Positions 7,251 to 16,738 of a DNA stretch of 64,000 bases are shown in pieces. Made by a program: the position numbers and the translations under genes. Each line of letters starts with the position of its first letter. Within the stretch, counting starts at the first letter, position 1. The notes under the pieces are model-generated. The model was not told the origin of the DNA and made no database searches. It saw only the letters and a list, made by a program, of their open reading frames with translations. The DNA comes from Myxococcus stipitatus DSM 14675 (GTDB taxonomy: Bacteria; Myxococcota; Myxococcia; Myxococcales; Myxococcaceae): the NCBI RefSeq assembly GCF_000331735.1, contig NC_020126.1, positions 6,466,501 through 6,530,500 of the forward strand, in the 5' to 3' direction.

Positions 7251-9923
7251 CTAACCGGTGTTGCGCATGCCGGCCGCGATACCGTTGAGCGAAAGCAGGA
7301 GCGGCCGGTCGCAGTCGCTCGCGCCCTCCCGCTTGCGCCGCAGGAGCTCCACCTGGAGGAAGGACATCGGGTCCACGTAGGGATTGCGCAGGGAGATGGC
7401 CCGCTGGAGCTGCGGGTTGTGGTCCAGGAGCCGCTGCTCTCCCGTCAGCCGCTTCACCTGCTTGCGCGTGCGGCGGTGCTCCTGCTGGATGAGCCGCCAC
7501 AGCGGACGCGTGGAGGCGGGCGCCAGCGCCGCGTACCGCCCGGCGATGGCCATGTCCGACTTGGCCAGCACCATGGTGACGTTGTCGATGACGGCCTTGA
7601 AGAAGGGCCACTGCCGATACATGCGCTTGAGGAGCGCGGCCCCGCCGGGCTTCTTCGCGAAGTCCTCCAGCGCCGAGCCCACGCCGTACCACCCCGGCAG
7701 GATGGCGCGGTTCTGCGTCCACGCGAACACCCAGGGGATGGCGCGCAGGGACTCGAGTCCCCCCGCCTTGCGCTTGCTGGGGCGGGAGCCGATGGGCAGC
7801 GCGGCGATCTCCTCCACCGGTGTCGCCGAGGTGAAGAGCTCCAGGAACCGGGGGTCCTCCCACACGAGCGAGCGATACGCCACCCTCCCCGTCTCGGCGA
7901 GCGTGTCGAACGCGGCGCGGAACGCCTGCTCGTCCTCGTCGGAAGGCCGAGGCTGCGCGTCGAGCAGGTGCGGCAACACGCCGCCCAGGATGAGCTCCAG
8001 CGTGCGCCGGGCCAGCTCGGGGCGGGCGTACTTGTGGTCCAGCGCCTCGCCCTGCTCCGTCGCCTTGTAGCCTCCCGCCACCGCGCCCGGCGGCAGCGCG
8101 AGGATGGCCTCCTGCGCGGGGCCACCGCCTCGGGCCACGGACTCGCCGCGTCCATGGAACAGCCGCAGCGGGACGCCCGCCTCCTTCGCCGCGCGGGTGA
8201 GCGCGACCTGCGCGCGGTACAGCGCGGCGCTCGCGGCCAGCAGTCCGACCTCCTTGCCGGAGTCGCTGTAGCCGACCATCACCTCCTGCGCGCCCCGCGC
8301 GTCGACCTGGCGGCGGTACTCGGCGTTCGCGAAGAGCGTGCGCAGCACCTCCGGGCCGGCATCCAGCGCGCCGAGCTGCTCGAAGAGCGGCACCACGTCC
8401 ACCGTGGCGCAGCCGCGCTTCTCGTCCCACAGGCCCGCGTGCTGGATGCACTTGAAGGCCGCGAGCACATCCTCGGCCGTGCTGGCCATGCTCAGGATGA
8501 GCGTGCGGCACGCGGGCTCCCCCGCCTCCGCCTGGGCTTCACGCAGCCGGTCCAGCACCGCGAGCAGCCGCCTGCCCCCGTCCGACGGCGCGGGGCCTCC
8601 CGGCGCCAACGAGGCCGCCGCGCTCACCGCGTCCTCGGCGGGGACGCGGGCCTCCAGCTCCGCCAGCGACAGCCCCAGCGCGAGCACCCGCTCCCGCATG
8701 CGCAGCACCTGGCGCAGGCCCGCCTTCGCCGCCTGGGCCTGCTCCAACGAGCGAGCCAGGAGGTCCAGGTCCGCGAGCAGCGCCTCAGGAGTGCGGTACG
8801 CGCTCGGCGGCAGCGCGCCCGCGTCGCCCGTGCGTTGGGCCAACACGTGGCGCAGCGCCTGGTGCAGCCGCTCCTCCATGAAGCGCAGCTTGCGGCGCCA
8901 GGGCTCGCCGACGGTGCGAGGCCCCAGGCGTTGCTCCGCCTCCGGGAGCTGCGCGGCGTCGTGCTCCAGCGAGGCGAGCAGCTCCGGCGACGGCTTCGCG
9001 TGCCGGTCCGACTGCGAGAGCATTCCACCGAGGCGCTCGAGCCCCCGCATCAACAAGCGCAGCCCGCGCGCGCGGTGGGCCCGCAGCGTGTCCGCGAACA
9101 CCTCCGGCGTCACGAGCGGGTTGCCATCCATGTCCCCGCCCACCCACGAGTGGACGCGCACCGGCGTGTCCACGGGCCCCAGCGACTCGCCATAGGCGCG
9201 CTCGAAGGCCCACTCCAGCAGCTCCGGCAACTCCGAGAGCTGCTCGGCGAGCACCTCCTCCACGTACCAGAGGATGTTCTTCACCTCGTCGCCCACCGTG
9301 GGTCGCTCGCGGCGCAGCTCATCCGTCTGCCACAGCGTGGTGATCTCCTCGCGGAGCGACTCCAGGTTCTCCGCGCTCTCCCTCGGCGTGAGCTCGCTGC
9401 GGTCTCGCTCCTCCAGCAGCCCCGCCATCCGGTACAGCTTCTCCAGCAGCGTGCGCCGAACGGCCTGCGTGGGGTGCGCGGTGAGCGTCAACGTCACCTG
9501 CATCCGGCGGAGCGCATCACGCACCCGGGCGGCGGGAATGCCCGCGTCCTTGAGCGAGAGGAACGTCGCCTCCAGCGAGCCTCGCTGCGGATTCGGTGAC
9601 TCGGCGCCGGCATACGCGCGGGCGCGGCGGATGCGGTGGTGCTGCTCCGCGAGGTTGACCAATTGGAAGTACACGGAGAAGGCGCGAAGCACCGGCTCCG
9701 TCCGCTCCAGGGGCAGCCGCTTGAGGACCTCCGCCAGCTCGGCCGCGGAGGCGCGACGTCCCGCCATCGGGCCCCGGCGCCGCTGGATGGCCAACCGGCG
9801 AACGTCCTCCTCCAGGTCGAACAGGTCCTGCCCTTCCTGCTCGACGAGCACTTCTCCCAGCAGTCGGCCCAGCAGGCGGACATCACGGCGAAGCGGCTGA
9901 TCCACGGCACGAACACGAGCCAT
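7251..9923 (-). CDS. ppc: Phosphoenolpyruvate carboxylase
   Basis: 890-residue PEP carboxylase, the usual bacterial length. It carboxylates PEP with bicarbonate to oxaloacetate, replenishing the TCA cycle. Landmarks are LTAHPT with catalytic His150, HSWVGGDMDGNP (258-269), GYSDSGK (551-557), the Gly-rich PEP loop at 590-602, QNRA with the active-site Arg, KSDMAIA, and the C-terminal AGMRNTG. The Gly loop reads HGRGESVARGGGP, whereas most PEPCs have HGRGG-x2-GRGGGP, so two glycines are replaced (Glu and Ala); the key Arg residues remain. The unknown gene at 6517 follows on the same strand. Confidence 0.95.
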   Translation of the reverse strand: MARVRAVDQPLRRDVRLLGRLLGEVLVEQEGQDLFDLEEDVRRLAIQRRRGPMAGRRASAAELAEVLKRLPLERTEPVLRAFSVYFQLVNLAEQHHRIRRARAYAGAESPNPQRGSLEATFLSLKDAGIPAARVRDALRRMQVTLTLTAHPTQAVRRTLLEKLYRMAGLLEERDRSELTPRESAENLESLREEITTLWQTDELRRERPTVGDEVKNILWYVEEVLAEQLSELPELLEWAFERAYGESLGPVDTPVRVHSWVGGDMDGNPLVTPEVFADTLRAHRARGLRLLMRGLERLGGMLSQSDRHAKPSPELLASLEHDAAQLPEAEQRLGPRTVGEPWRRKLRFMEERLHQALRHVLAQRTGDAGALPPSAYRTPEALLADLDLLARSLEQAQAAKAGLRQVLRMRERVLALGLSLAELEARVPAEDAVSAAASLAPGGPAPSDGGRRLLAVLDRLREAQAEAGEPACRTLILSMASTAEDVLAAFKCIQHAGLWDEKRGCATVDVVPLFEQLGALDAGPEVLRTLFANAEYRRQVDARGAQEVMVGYSDSGKEVGLLAASAALYRAQVALTRAAKEAGVPLRLFHGRGESVARGGGPAQEAILALPPGAVAGGYKATEQGEALDHKYARPELARRTLELILGGVLPHLLDAQPRPSDEDEQAFRAAFDTLAETGRVAYRSLVWEDPRFLELFTSATPVEEIAALPIGSRPSKRKAGGLESLRAIPWVFAWTQNRAILPGWYGVGSALEDFAKKPGGAALLKRMYRQWPFFKAVIDNVTMVLAKSDMAIAGRYAALAPASTRPLWRLIQQEHRRTRKQVKRLTGEQRLLDHNPQLQRAISLRNPYVDPMSFLQVELLRRKREGASDCDRPLLLSLNGIAAGMRNTG

Positions 9924-9950
9924 ATGCCGTGGACACTAACCGCTTCCCCC

Positions 9951-9966
9951 TGCCCGCGCGCGGGCA
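9951..9966. repeat. 16-bp perfect GC palindrome upstream of ppc
   Basis: Perfect palindrome TGCCCGCGCGCGGGCA in the 67-bp gap between the coiled-coil gene and ppc, both on the minus strand. It ends 28 bp before the ppc start codon in the direction of transcription. It could be a hairpin terminating the upstream gene or an operator; there is no T-run, so its role is undecided. Confidence 0.4.
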
Positions 9967-9990
9967 ATGTCCCGGGGACCGCCGGGCACG

Positions 9991-10464
9991 TCAGAACCCG
10001 AGGTACTCGAGTTCGTCATCCGTCAGTTGATGCAGCGGCTGGCGGGACTTGACCTCTCCCGTCTTGGGGTCGTTGTACAGCTCCGTGTCGGAGAGGTTGC
10101 GGAGCACCAGCTCCACCTTGCGAATCTGCGCCCGCTCCGAGTCGACCATCTCGCGCTCACGGATGATGTTCGCGATGACGCCCGCGGGAATCAGCGCGGC
10201 GCCCGAAGCGCCCCCCTGCGACTGATACGACTGCATCTCCGAGCCTCGGCTCTGCTTCTGGAACTGCATCACCAGCGTGGCCAGGCGCTCGGCGTCAATC
10301 TGATACTCCTCTCGAATCCGCCGCATCCGCGCCTCGCGCTCGTCGATGCGGCCCATCAGCTCCTTCACCTTCTTCTGCATCGCGACCCGAAGCTCGGGGG
10401 TGGTCTTGGTGTTGTAGCGAACGGAATCGAACATCCCCGAGGCCTGCTCAACGTAGTGACCCAT
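9991..10464 (-). CDS. Coiled-coil hypothetical protein
   Basis: 157-residue, strongly charged protein with no signal peptide. Residues 20-70 and 95-125 are heptad-rich helices. The middle (about 70-95) is a Ser/Gln/Gly-rich linker, and the C-terminus contains DDELEYLGF. It resembles small structural or adaptor proteins, but I recognise no family. It lies upstream of ppc on the same strand, separated by a GC palindrome. Confidence 0.6.
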   Translation of the reverse strand: MGHYVEQASGMFDSVRYNTKTTPELRVAMQKKVKELMGRIDEREARMRRIREEYQIDAERLATLVMQFQKQSRGSEMQSYQSQGGASGAALIPAGVIANIIREREMVDSERAQIRKVELVLRNLSDTELYNDPKTGEVKSRQPLHQLTDDELEYLGF

Positions 10465-10739
10465 GGTCTTGCCCTGCCTTGTCTGTGTCGTGGGTGGATG
10501 ACCGCGCGGCGGCGACTCTCACCGAAGTGGCAAGGGCCGTCCGGCGCGGCGCCGCGCAGACGGAGGCTTTCCCGCCAGGCTGACGCCGCCTCCGACAAGA
10601 AGCTCGACAGCGCGCGTGGACCGCTGTCCCACACGGCCTGCCCCCTGTGGCTCCCTGCCCGCACCCAAGCCCGGTCCATGCCTTGCACATGTGCCGGGCA
10701 AGAGACGCGGCCCTCAACGCCGCGCGGGAGTGCGCAACC

Positions 10740-11243
10740 ATGTGGACGACACGGTGGTGGAAGGCGGTGGTGATTTGCGGCTCGCTGGCCGCGCAGGGCG
10801 CGCTGGCCAAGCCCACGGCGCTGGAAGAGCCCACCGAGCAGGCGGACACCACCCGCGAGGCGCTCGAAGGCAACTTCCTCGCCTCCGAGCTCGTGGAACT
10901 CTACCCGGGCGCCCCCGATGACATGGCGCTCCCGCGCCTGCGCCACGTCGAGCCCGTGATGTGCGCCGCGGCCCCGGAAGGCCGGCTGTGGGTCGCCGCC
11001 ACCGAGGAGTGCGGAGAGATCGAGTGCGCCGACAAGACAACGGTCTGGGTGGGCTCGTGGACCGTCGAGGACGCGGAGGTCGCCGTCGAGTGCGACGCCG
11101 AGCACGTGGTGCTCTCCACGAACGACTGGCGCATGGTGCTGGTCCCCGACGGCCACGGCGACTTCGACGTCGAGGAGTCCACCCTGGGCGAGGAGCCCAC
11201 CAGCACGCCCCAGCAGGCGCTCGCACCCGCGGGCGAGCGCTGA
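10740..11243 (+). CDS. Secreted hypothetical protein
   Basis: 167-residue protein with a clear Sec signal peptide (residues 1-23, ending AQGALA). The mature part is acidic and has four cysteines (C71, C90, C95 and C116 approximately), enough for two disulfides, suggesting a periplasmic or extracellular location. No catalytic motif is recognised. The ATG at 10740 begins the signal sequence. It is convergent with the DUF3516 helicase, with 6 bp between the stops. Confidence 0.6.
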   Translation: MWTTRWWKAVVICGSLAAQGALAKPTALEEPTEQADTTREALEGNFLASELVELYPGAPDDMALPRLRHVEPVMCAAAPEGRLWVAATEECGEIECADKTTVWVGSWTVEDAEVAVECDAEHVVLSTNDWRMVLVPDGHGDFDVEESTLGEEPTSTPQQALAPAGER

Positions 11244-11249
11244 GCGCGG

Positions 11250-13799
11250 CTACGGTCCGATGCGGCGCAGGATGAGGATGGGTCCCTCGTCCAGCCGCCG
11301 GTCTCGCAGGTCGATCTCGCAGTCGAGCATCCAGTCGCCATGCCCCTCGGGGTCCATGATGCGCTGCTGGACCTCCCAGAGCCTGGGCCCCGTCTCCTTG
11401 AGGAAGGTATTGGCGGGCTTGCGCGCCTGAGGGGTGAGCACCACGATCTTGTGCTCCTCGTGGTACGGCACCATCGCCTGCTCCAGCTTGGGCGCGGTCC
11501 ACTCCCCCAGCGGGTTGTCCAGGAGCGCCAGCGCGTCCATGTAGCGCTTCTGCCCCAGCGCACGCAGCATCCGGTGCAGCTCCTCCCGCACGCGAGCGGC
11601 GAAGGCTCGCGGGTCCTCGGTGAGCTCCTTCGGCTTGAGCGACACCTCCGGCTTCGCCTCGACGACGGCTTCCGGATTGCGCATGCGCTCCCACTCGTCC
11701 ACCAGGCTCGAGTCGACCTGGCGAATCGTCGCGCGCAGGTGGTCGATGAAGTCCTCCACCTCCTCCGTGCGGAAGCGGTCCGGCACCGTCTGCACCAGCG
11801 TCTTGTACACGTCGCTGACGTAGCGCAGCAGCACGCCCTCGCTGCGCTGCAGCCCGTACTCCCGCACATAGTCGTGGAAGGACATGAAGCGCTCGAACAT
11901 GTCCCGCACCACCGCCTTGGGGCGGATGTTCTCCTCACCCACCCACGGGTGCTTGCGCGCGAAGGCGTTGAACGTTCCGTAGATGAAGTCGCGGTTGGGC
12001 TTGGGCCACTCGAGCTTCTCCAGCTCGTCCATCCGGTCGTCGTACTCCATGCCCTGCGCCTTCAGCTCTTGGATCTTCTCGCCCTTGAGCTGGCTCAGCT
12101 GCGCGTAGAGCACCACGTCCGGGTTCTCCAGGATGGACTCCACCAGCGTCACCACGTCCAGCGCGTACGACTCCGTGGTGGGGTCCAGCAGCTCCAGCGT
12201 CTCCAGCAGGTAGAGCGACAGCGTGTGGTTGAGGCTGAAGTCCTGCTGGAGTTCCTGGGCCACCTTCACCGTGGCACCCGAGCCGCCCTCTCCTCGCACC
12301 AGCTCGACGATGCCCGCCCCGCGCAGCGTGCGGAAGTCGCGCGCCGCGTTGTTCAGGTGGCGGCGCTTCAAGAAGTCCGAGTCGTGGCAGCGCTGAATCA
12401 ACTCCACCAGACGCCGGTAGCCGCCCGTGCCGCGCACGTGGTCGCTCTGGAGCAGGTTGAGAATCATGCCGTGCGACACGGTGAAGCGCGACTCGAGCGG
12501 CTCCGGCATGCCCGTCTGGAGGCGCTCGAAGGTGCTCTTGTCGTACTGCACGAAGTTCTTCTGCGGCGGCTTCGCCTTGGGCGCCTTCTTCTTGCCCGCG
12601 GCCTCCTTGGCGGCCTGCTTGATGTTCTCGACCATGTACTCGGGGGCCTGCGCGACGACGCTGCCCTCGTTGTCGAAGCCCTTGCGGCCGGCGCGGCCGG
12701 AGATCTGCTGGAAGTCGCGCACGCTCAGCGTCGCCAGCTTCTCGCCGTTGAACTTGAAGAGCTGGGTGAAGAGCACCGTGCGGATGGGGATGTTCACGCC
12801 CACGCCCAGGGTGTCCGTGCCGCTGATGACCTTGAGGTGCCCGCCCTGCGCCAGCTTCTCCACCAGGAGCCGGTACTTCGGCAGCAAGCCCGCGTGGTGC
12901 ATGCCGATGCCGTGGCGCAGGTAGCGCTGGAAGTCCTTGCCGTAGGGCGTGTCGAAGGGCGCGTCCAGCAGCGCGACGCGGATGGCCTCCTTCTCCTCCT
13001 TGGTGGAGAAGTCGACGGACATGAGGTTCTGCGCCTGCTCCGCGGCGGCGCGCTGCGTGAAGTTCACCAGGTAGATGGGGTACTTCTTGCGCGCCACCAG
13101 GTCTTCGATGGTCTCGTGCAGCGCGGACTCGCGGTAGTCGTAGTCCAGCGGCACCGGGCGCTGCGCGCTTCGCACCGTGGCCACCTCGCGGCCGGTGAGC
13201 TTGCGCAGGCTCTCCTCGATGATGTGCGTGGGGCCCAGCGTGGCCGACATCAGGAGGAACGTCGCGTCGGGCAGCGCGATGAGCGGAATCTGCCACGCCA
13301 CGCCGCGGTCGCGATCCGAGTAGTAGTGGAACTCGTCCATGACGACGTAGTCCACCCGGGCCCCCGCGTCGCGCAGCGCGAGGTTGGCGAGAATCTCCGC
13401 GGTGCAGCAGATGATGGGCGCGTCGCGGTTGATGCTGGCGTCGCCCGTGAGCATGCCCACGTTCTCCGCGCCGAAGGCCTCGCACAGCGCGAAGAACTTC
13501 TCGTTCACCAGCGCCTTGATGGGGCAGGTGTAGAAGGAGACCTTGCCCTCGGCCATCGCCTTGAAATGCAACGCGGTGGCGACCAGCGACTTGCCAGACC
13601 CGGTGGGCGTCTTCAGGAACAGGTGCTTGCCCGCGAGAATCTCGAGGATGGCCTCTTCCTGTGCGGGATAGAGGCTGAGCCCGTTCGATGAGACGTAGCC
13701 CACGAAGCGGTCCAGGATGCTGTCCGCGTCGAGCGCGGGCTCTCCCTTCTTCGGGAGCAGGGCGGCAAGCGGCGCTTGGGTTTCAGGGGTGGCCATCAC
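11250..13799 (-). CDS. Ski2-like DEAD/DEAH-box helicase with DUF3516 domain
   Basis: 849-residue superfamily 2 helicase. Motif I is PTGSGKS (65-71), motif II is DEFH (155-158), motif III is MSATLG (184-189), and motif VI is QISGRAGRKG near residue 380, a signature close to Ski2/Mtr4 helicases. The C-terminal half matches the DUF3516 region of bacterial homologues, with a Lys/Ala-rich insertion (KKKAPKAK) between the halves. It probably unwinds RNA or RNA-DNA hybrids in RNA turnover; no direct evidence fixes the substrate. It stands alone between convergent and divergent neighbours. Confidence 0.88.
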   Translation of the reverse strand: MMATPETQAPLAALLPKKGEPALDADSILDRFVGYVSSNGLSLYPAQEEAILEILAGKHLFLKTPTGSGKSLVATALHFKAMAEGKVSFYTCPIKALVNEKFFALCEAFGAENVGMLTGDASINRDAPIICCTAEILANLALRDAGARVDYVVMDEFHYYSDRDRGVAWQIPLIALPDATFLLMSATLGPTHIIEESLRKLTGREVATVRSAQRPVPLDYDYRESALHETIEDLVARKKYPIYLVNFTQRAAAEQAQNLMSVDFSTKEEKEAIRVALLDAPFDTPYGKDFQRYLRHGIGMHHAGLLPKYRLLVEKLAQGGHLKVISGTDTLGVGVNIPIRTVLFTQLFKFNGEKLATLSVRDFQQISGRAGRKGFDNEGSVVAQAPEYMVENIKQAAKEAAGKKKAPKAKPPQKNFVQYDKSTFERLQTGMPEPLESRFTVSHGMILNLLQSDHVRGTGGYRRLVELIQRCHDSDFLKRRHLNNAARDFRTLRGAGIVELVRGEGGSGATVKVAQELQQDFSLNHTLSLYLLETLELLDPTTESYALDVVTLVESILENPDVVLYAQLSQLKGEKIQELKAQGMEYDDRMDELEKLEWPKPNRDFIYGTFNAFARKHPWVGEENIRPKAVVRDMFERFMSFHDYVREYGLQRSEGVLLRYVSDVYKTLVQTVPDRFRTEEVEDFIDHLRATIRQVDSSLVDEWERMRNPEAVVEAKPEVSLKPKELTEDPRAFAARVREELHRMLRALGQKRYMDALALLDNPLGEWTAPKLEQAMVPYHEEHKIVVLTPQARKPANTFLKETGPRLWEVQQRIMDPEGHGDWMLDCEIDLRDRRLDEGPILILRRIGP

Positions 13800-14002
13800 G
13801 CGCGCGACTCTAAAGCAGGGAGTGTTTGGCGTCCGCTGGGAAATCCAACAGGTGAGCCCTCACCCGGGGTTCAAGCCCCGCCCCGAGTGCCCCCGTCGGT
13901 CCACCCCACGTCACTGCCCACGGACGAGGGAACGATGTGGCCCACCCAGGGGGTGCCTACCGTTGCCCGGCTTTTCGACCAGACCCACAAAGGGGCAGCG
14001 TG

Positions 14003-16714
14003 ATGTTGCATTCCTGGCGTGTCGCCTTCCTCGCCGCATGGGCCGCAGTCTCCGTGGCCCAGGCCCAGACCCCGGACCTGGCCTCCGTGGGCCAATGGAC
14101 CCCCGTTCAGAAGTGGCCCTATTCCGCGGTGCACACCCACGTCCTCCCCACCGGGAAGGTGATGTTCTTCTCCGAGTTCGGGGATGGCGACAACCCGATG
14201 CTCTGGGACCCGCAGACCAACGGGCTCACCGCGCTGCCCAAGGCGGGCTTCAACATCTTCTGCGCGGGCCACGCCTTCATGGCGGATGGTCGGCTGCTGG
14301 TGGCCGGCGGCCACATCATGGATGACTCGGGCCTGCCCTACGCCACCATCTTCGACCCCTTCAAGCTGACCTGGACGCGCATCCCCAACATGAACGCGGG
14401 CCGGTGGTACCCCACCGTCACCACCCTGCCCAACGGCGACATGCTGGTGATTGGCGGCGCCAAGGAGGACCGCTCGAAGAACCTGATTCCCCAGGTGTGG
14501 CAGCCCTCGAAGAACGCGTGGCGCAACCTGAGCGACGCCAGCCTGGAGCTCATGTACTACCCCTGGATGTTCGTCACGCCCCAGGGCAAGACGTTCATGG
14601 CGGGGTACTGGAAGCCCGCGCGCTACCTGGACACGGAGGGCAAGGGGGCCTGGTCGGTGGGGCCTCGCACCAGCTACGCGCACAGCCGCAACGCGGGCAG
14701 CGCGGTGATGTACGACGAGGGCAAGGTGCTCCTCACCGGCGGCGACAACCCGCCCACCAACAACGTCGAGGTGCTGGACCTCGACAACTCCAAGCCCACG
14801 TGGCGCACGGTGCCGCCCATGCGCTACGTGCGCCGCCAGCACAACAGCACGGTGCTCCCGGACGGGACGGTGCTCGTCACGGGAGGCCACAGCGGTCCCG
14901 GCACGGACAACCCCAAGTTCCCTCGCTACGAGACGGAGCTCTGGGACCCCACCACGGAGAAGTGGACCGAGCTGGCGCCGGCCTCCGCGTATCGCGGCTA
15001 CCACTCCACCACGGTGCTGCTGCCGGATGGCCGGGTGCTCTCCGCGGGCAGCAAGAACGTGAAGACGATGCAGGTCTTCTCCCCGCCGTACCTCTTCCGA
15101 GGCGCCCGCCCCACCATCACCTCCGCGCCCGGCGCCATCGCGTACGGAGCGAACTTCCGCGTCACCACGCCCGACGCGGCCAGCATCACCCAGGCGACGT
15201 GGATCCGCCTGGGCTCCGTCACCCACGCCTTCGATGAGAACCAGCGCTTCATGCGACTGGACTTCACGGCCAGCAACGGGGGCCTCACCATCACCGCGCC
15301 CGCCAACGCCAACGTGGCCCCGCCCGGCCACTACATGCTGTTCCTGCTCAACGGGCAGAAGGTCCCCTCGGTGGCGAAGATCATCCGCGTGGGCGGTGAC
15401 GGCACGACGCCCACGCCCAACGAGCCGCCTCCCGACTCGGGCTTCACCGCCGTGGCCTTCGGCGCCGAGTGGAAGTACGACGACCGCAACGTCGACCCGG
15501 GCCCGACGTGGATGCAGCCCGGCTTCAACGACGCCGCGTGGAAGAAGGGCCCGGCGCAGCTGGGCTACGGCGAGGCCGACGAGCGCACCGTGCTGACGAA
15601 GGCGACGCCTCCCCAGCCCACCGTGTACTTCCGCCGCAAGTTCACCATCCACGGCATGGTGGAGAAGGCCACGCTCCAGTTGATTCACGACGACGGCGTG
15701 GCGGTGTTCCTCAATGGCACCCAGGTCTACTCGAGGCTCATCTCCAACCCGGCCCACGCCTCCTACGCGGATGGGGCCTGCGCCGACAACAACCTGAGCC
15801 AGACGACCCTCCCCGCCTCCCGCTTCGTGATGGGCGACAACACCCTGGCCGTCATGGTGAAGCAAGCCAACGCCAGCTCCAGCGACCTGTCCTTCGACCT
15901 GGAGCTCAAGGTCACCACCGACGGGATGCAGCACGACGCCCTCTTCTTCGAGAGCCCCAACGGCGGGGAGACCCTCCGCCCCGGCAGCGTGCAGATGCTC
16001 CAGTGGATGACCCACGGCTTCGGGGTCGACAACGTGAGCCTGCAGTTCTCCGCCGACAATGGGGCCAACTGGTCCACCGTCGAGACCCGCATGCCGAACC
16101 TCGGCTTCTTCGAGTGGACGGTGCCGCACGCGGAGACGACGCAGGGCGTCCTGCGCATCTCGGACCCGGCTCGGCCGGACATCACGGACAAGACCGACAC
16201 GCCGTTCACCATCACCGCCATTCCGCGGTTCCGGGCCATCACCTTCGGCGAGTACTGGAAGTTCGATGACCGCGACGTCGACCCGGGCAACCAGTGGACC
16301 GCGCTCGGCTTCGATGACTCGGCCTGGCGCTCCGGCCCGGGCAAGCTGGGCTATGGCGACGGCGACGAGCACACCGTGCTCAACAAGACCACGCCCAGCC
16401 AGCCCACGGTCTACTTCCGCAAGAAGCTCTCCCTGAGCGAGGCCATCCGCTCCGCCAACCTGCGCGTGCTGCACGATGACGGCGTGGCCGTCTGGGTGAA
16501 CGGCCGGCGCGTCTACTCCCGGTTCGCCGACAACGGCCTGGCCCACGGCACCTATGCGAGCAACTCGCTGAAGGAGCCGCTCATCAGCACCGCCACCATC
16601 GACGCGTCGGCGTTCATCGCGGGTGAGAACATCATCGCGGTGATGGTGAAGCAGAGCGGCGCCGACTCGAGCGATGTGTCGTTCGACCTCGAGCTGAACC
16701 TCGAGGCGAAGTAG
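14003..16714 (+). CDS. Secreted copper-radical oxidase (galactose/glyoxal oxidase-like)
   Basis: 903-residue exported protein with a signal peptide ending AVSVAQA. Residues 30-365 form kelch-type beta-propeller repeats (DGRLLVAGG, NGDMLVIGG, DGTVLVTGG, DGRVLSAGS). Every metal/radical residue of galactose oxidase appears to be present: Cys87 (FCAGH), Tyr136 (RWYP) for the Tyr-Cys cofactor, Tyr333-His334 (YHS), and His408 in SVTHAFDENQR of the C-terminal Ig-like domain. It should oxidise a primary alcohol or aldehyde and release hydrogen peroxide. The C-terminus carries two copies of a beta-domain (with HDDGVAVFLNG and HDDGVAVWVNG) separated by an Ig-like SPNGGE module. The ATG at 14003 follows AGGGG by about 7 bp. 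Confidence 0.85.
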   Translation: MLHSWRVAFLAAWAAVSVAQAQTPDLASVGQWTPVQKWPYSAVHTHVLPTGKVMFFSEFGDGDNPMLWDPQTNGLTALPKAGFNIFCAGHAFMADGRLLVAGGHIMDDSGLPYATIFDPFKLTWTRIPNMNAGRWYPTVTTLPNGDMLVIGGAKEDRSKNLIPQVWQPSKNAWRNLSDASLELMYYPWMFVTPQGKTFMAGYWKPARYLDTEGKGAWSVGPRTSYAHSRNAGSAVMYDEGKVLLTGGDNPPTNNVEVLDLDNSKPTWRTVPPMRYVRRQHNSTVLPDGTVLVTGGHSGPGTDNPKFPRYETELWDPTTEKWTELAPASAYRGYHSTTVLLPDGRVLSAGSKNVKTMQVFSPPYLFRGARPTITSAPGAIAYGANFRVTTPDAASITQATWIRLGSVTHAFDENQRFMRLDFTASNGGLTITAPANANVAPPGHYMLFLLNGQKVPSVAKIIRVGGDGTTPTPNEPPPDSGFTAVAFGAEWKYDDRNVDPGPTWMQPGFNDAAWKKGPAQLGYGEADERTVLTKATPPQPTVYFRRKFTIHGMVEKATLQLIHDDGVAVFLNGTQVYSRLISNPAHASYADGACADNNLSQTTLPASRFVMGDNTLAVMVKQANASSSDLSFDLELKVTTDGMQHDALFFESPNGGETLRPGSVQMLQWMTHGFGVDNVSLQFSADNGANWSTVETRMPNLGFFEWTVPHAETTQGVLRISDPARPDITDKTDTPFTITAIPRFRAITFGEYWKFDDRDVDPGNQWTALGFDDSAWRSGPGKLGYGDGDEHTVLNKTTPSQPTVYFRKKLSLSEAIRSANLRVLHDDGVAVWVNGRRVYSRFADNGLAHGTYASNSLKEPLISTATIDASAFIAGENIIAVMVKQSGADSSDVSFDLELNLEAK

Positions 16715-16718
16715 CCAG

Positions 16719-16734
16719 CGCCCGGCCCCGGGCG
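16719..16734. terminator. Possible bidirectional hairpin between convergent genes
   Basis: A 6-bp GC stem (CGCCCG / CGGGCG) on a 4-nt loop lies in the 24-bp gap between the oxidase gene and the convergent acyl-CoA synthetase gene. There is no T-run, so termination efficiency is uncertain. Confidence 0.35.
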
Positions 16735-16738
16735 TGTG

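Noticed and set aside
7419-9599. Long plus-strand frame of 726 codons opposite ppc
   Set aside because: Antisense shadow of a full-length PEP carboxylase caused by high third-position GC; Arg/His/Gln-rich with no domain signature.
10648-10662. TGGCTCCCTGCCCGC with GG-N10-GC upstream of the secreted protein at 10740
   Set aside because: Only the GG/GC skeleton and few other sigma-54 positions match, and it is nearly 80 bp before the ATG; expected often in such GC-rich DNA.
11340-13691. Long plus-strand frame opposite the DUF3516 helicase
   Set aside because: Antisense shadow; low complexity and no start or ribosome-binding site of its own.
13870-13900. GGGGTTCAAGCCCC looked like a tRNA T-arm
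   Set aside because: With a 7-nt T-loop the fifth-base pairing fails, and no acceptor, D- or anticodon arms surround it.
13871-16546. 891-codon minus-strand frame opposite the copper-radical oxidase
   Set aside because: The sense frame has all catalytic residues; the other is a Val/Gly/His-rich shadow.
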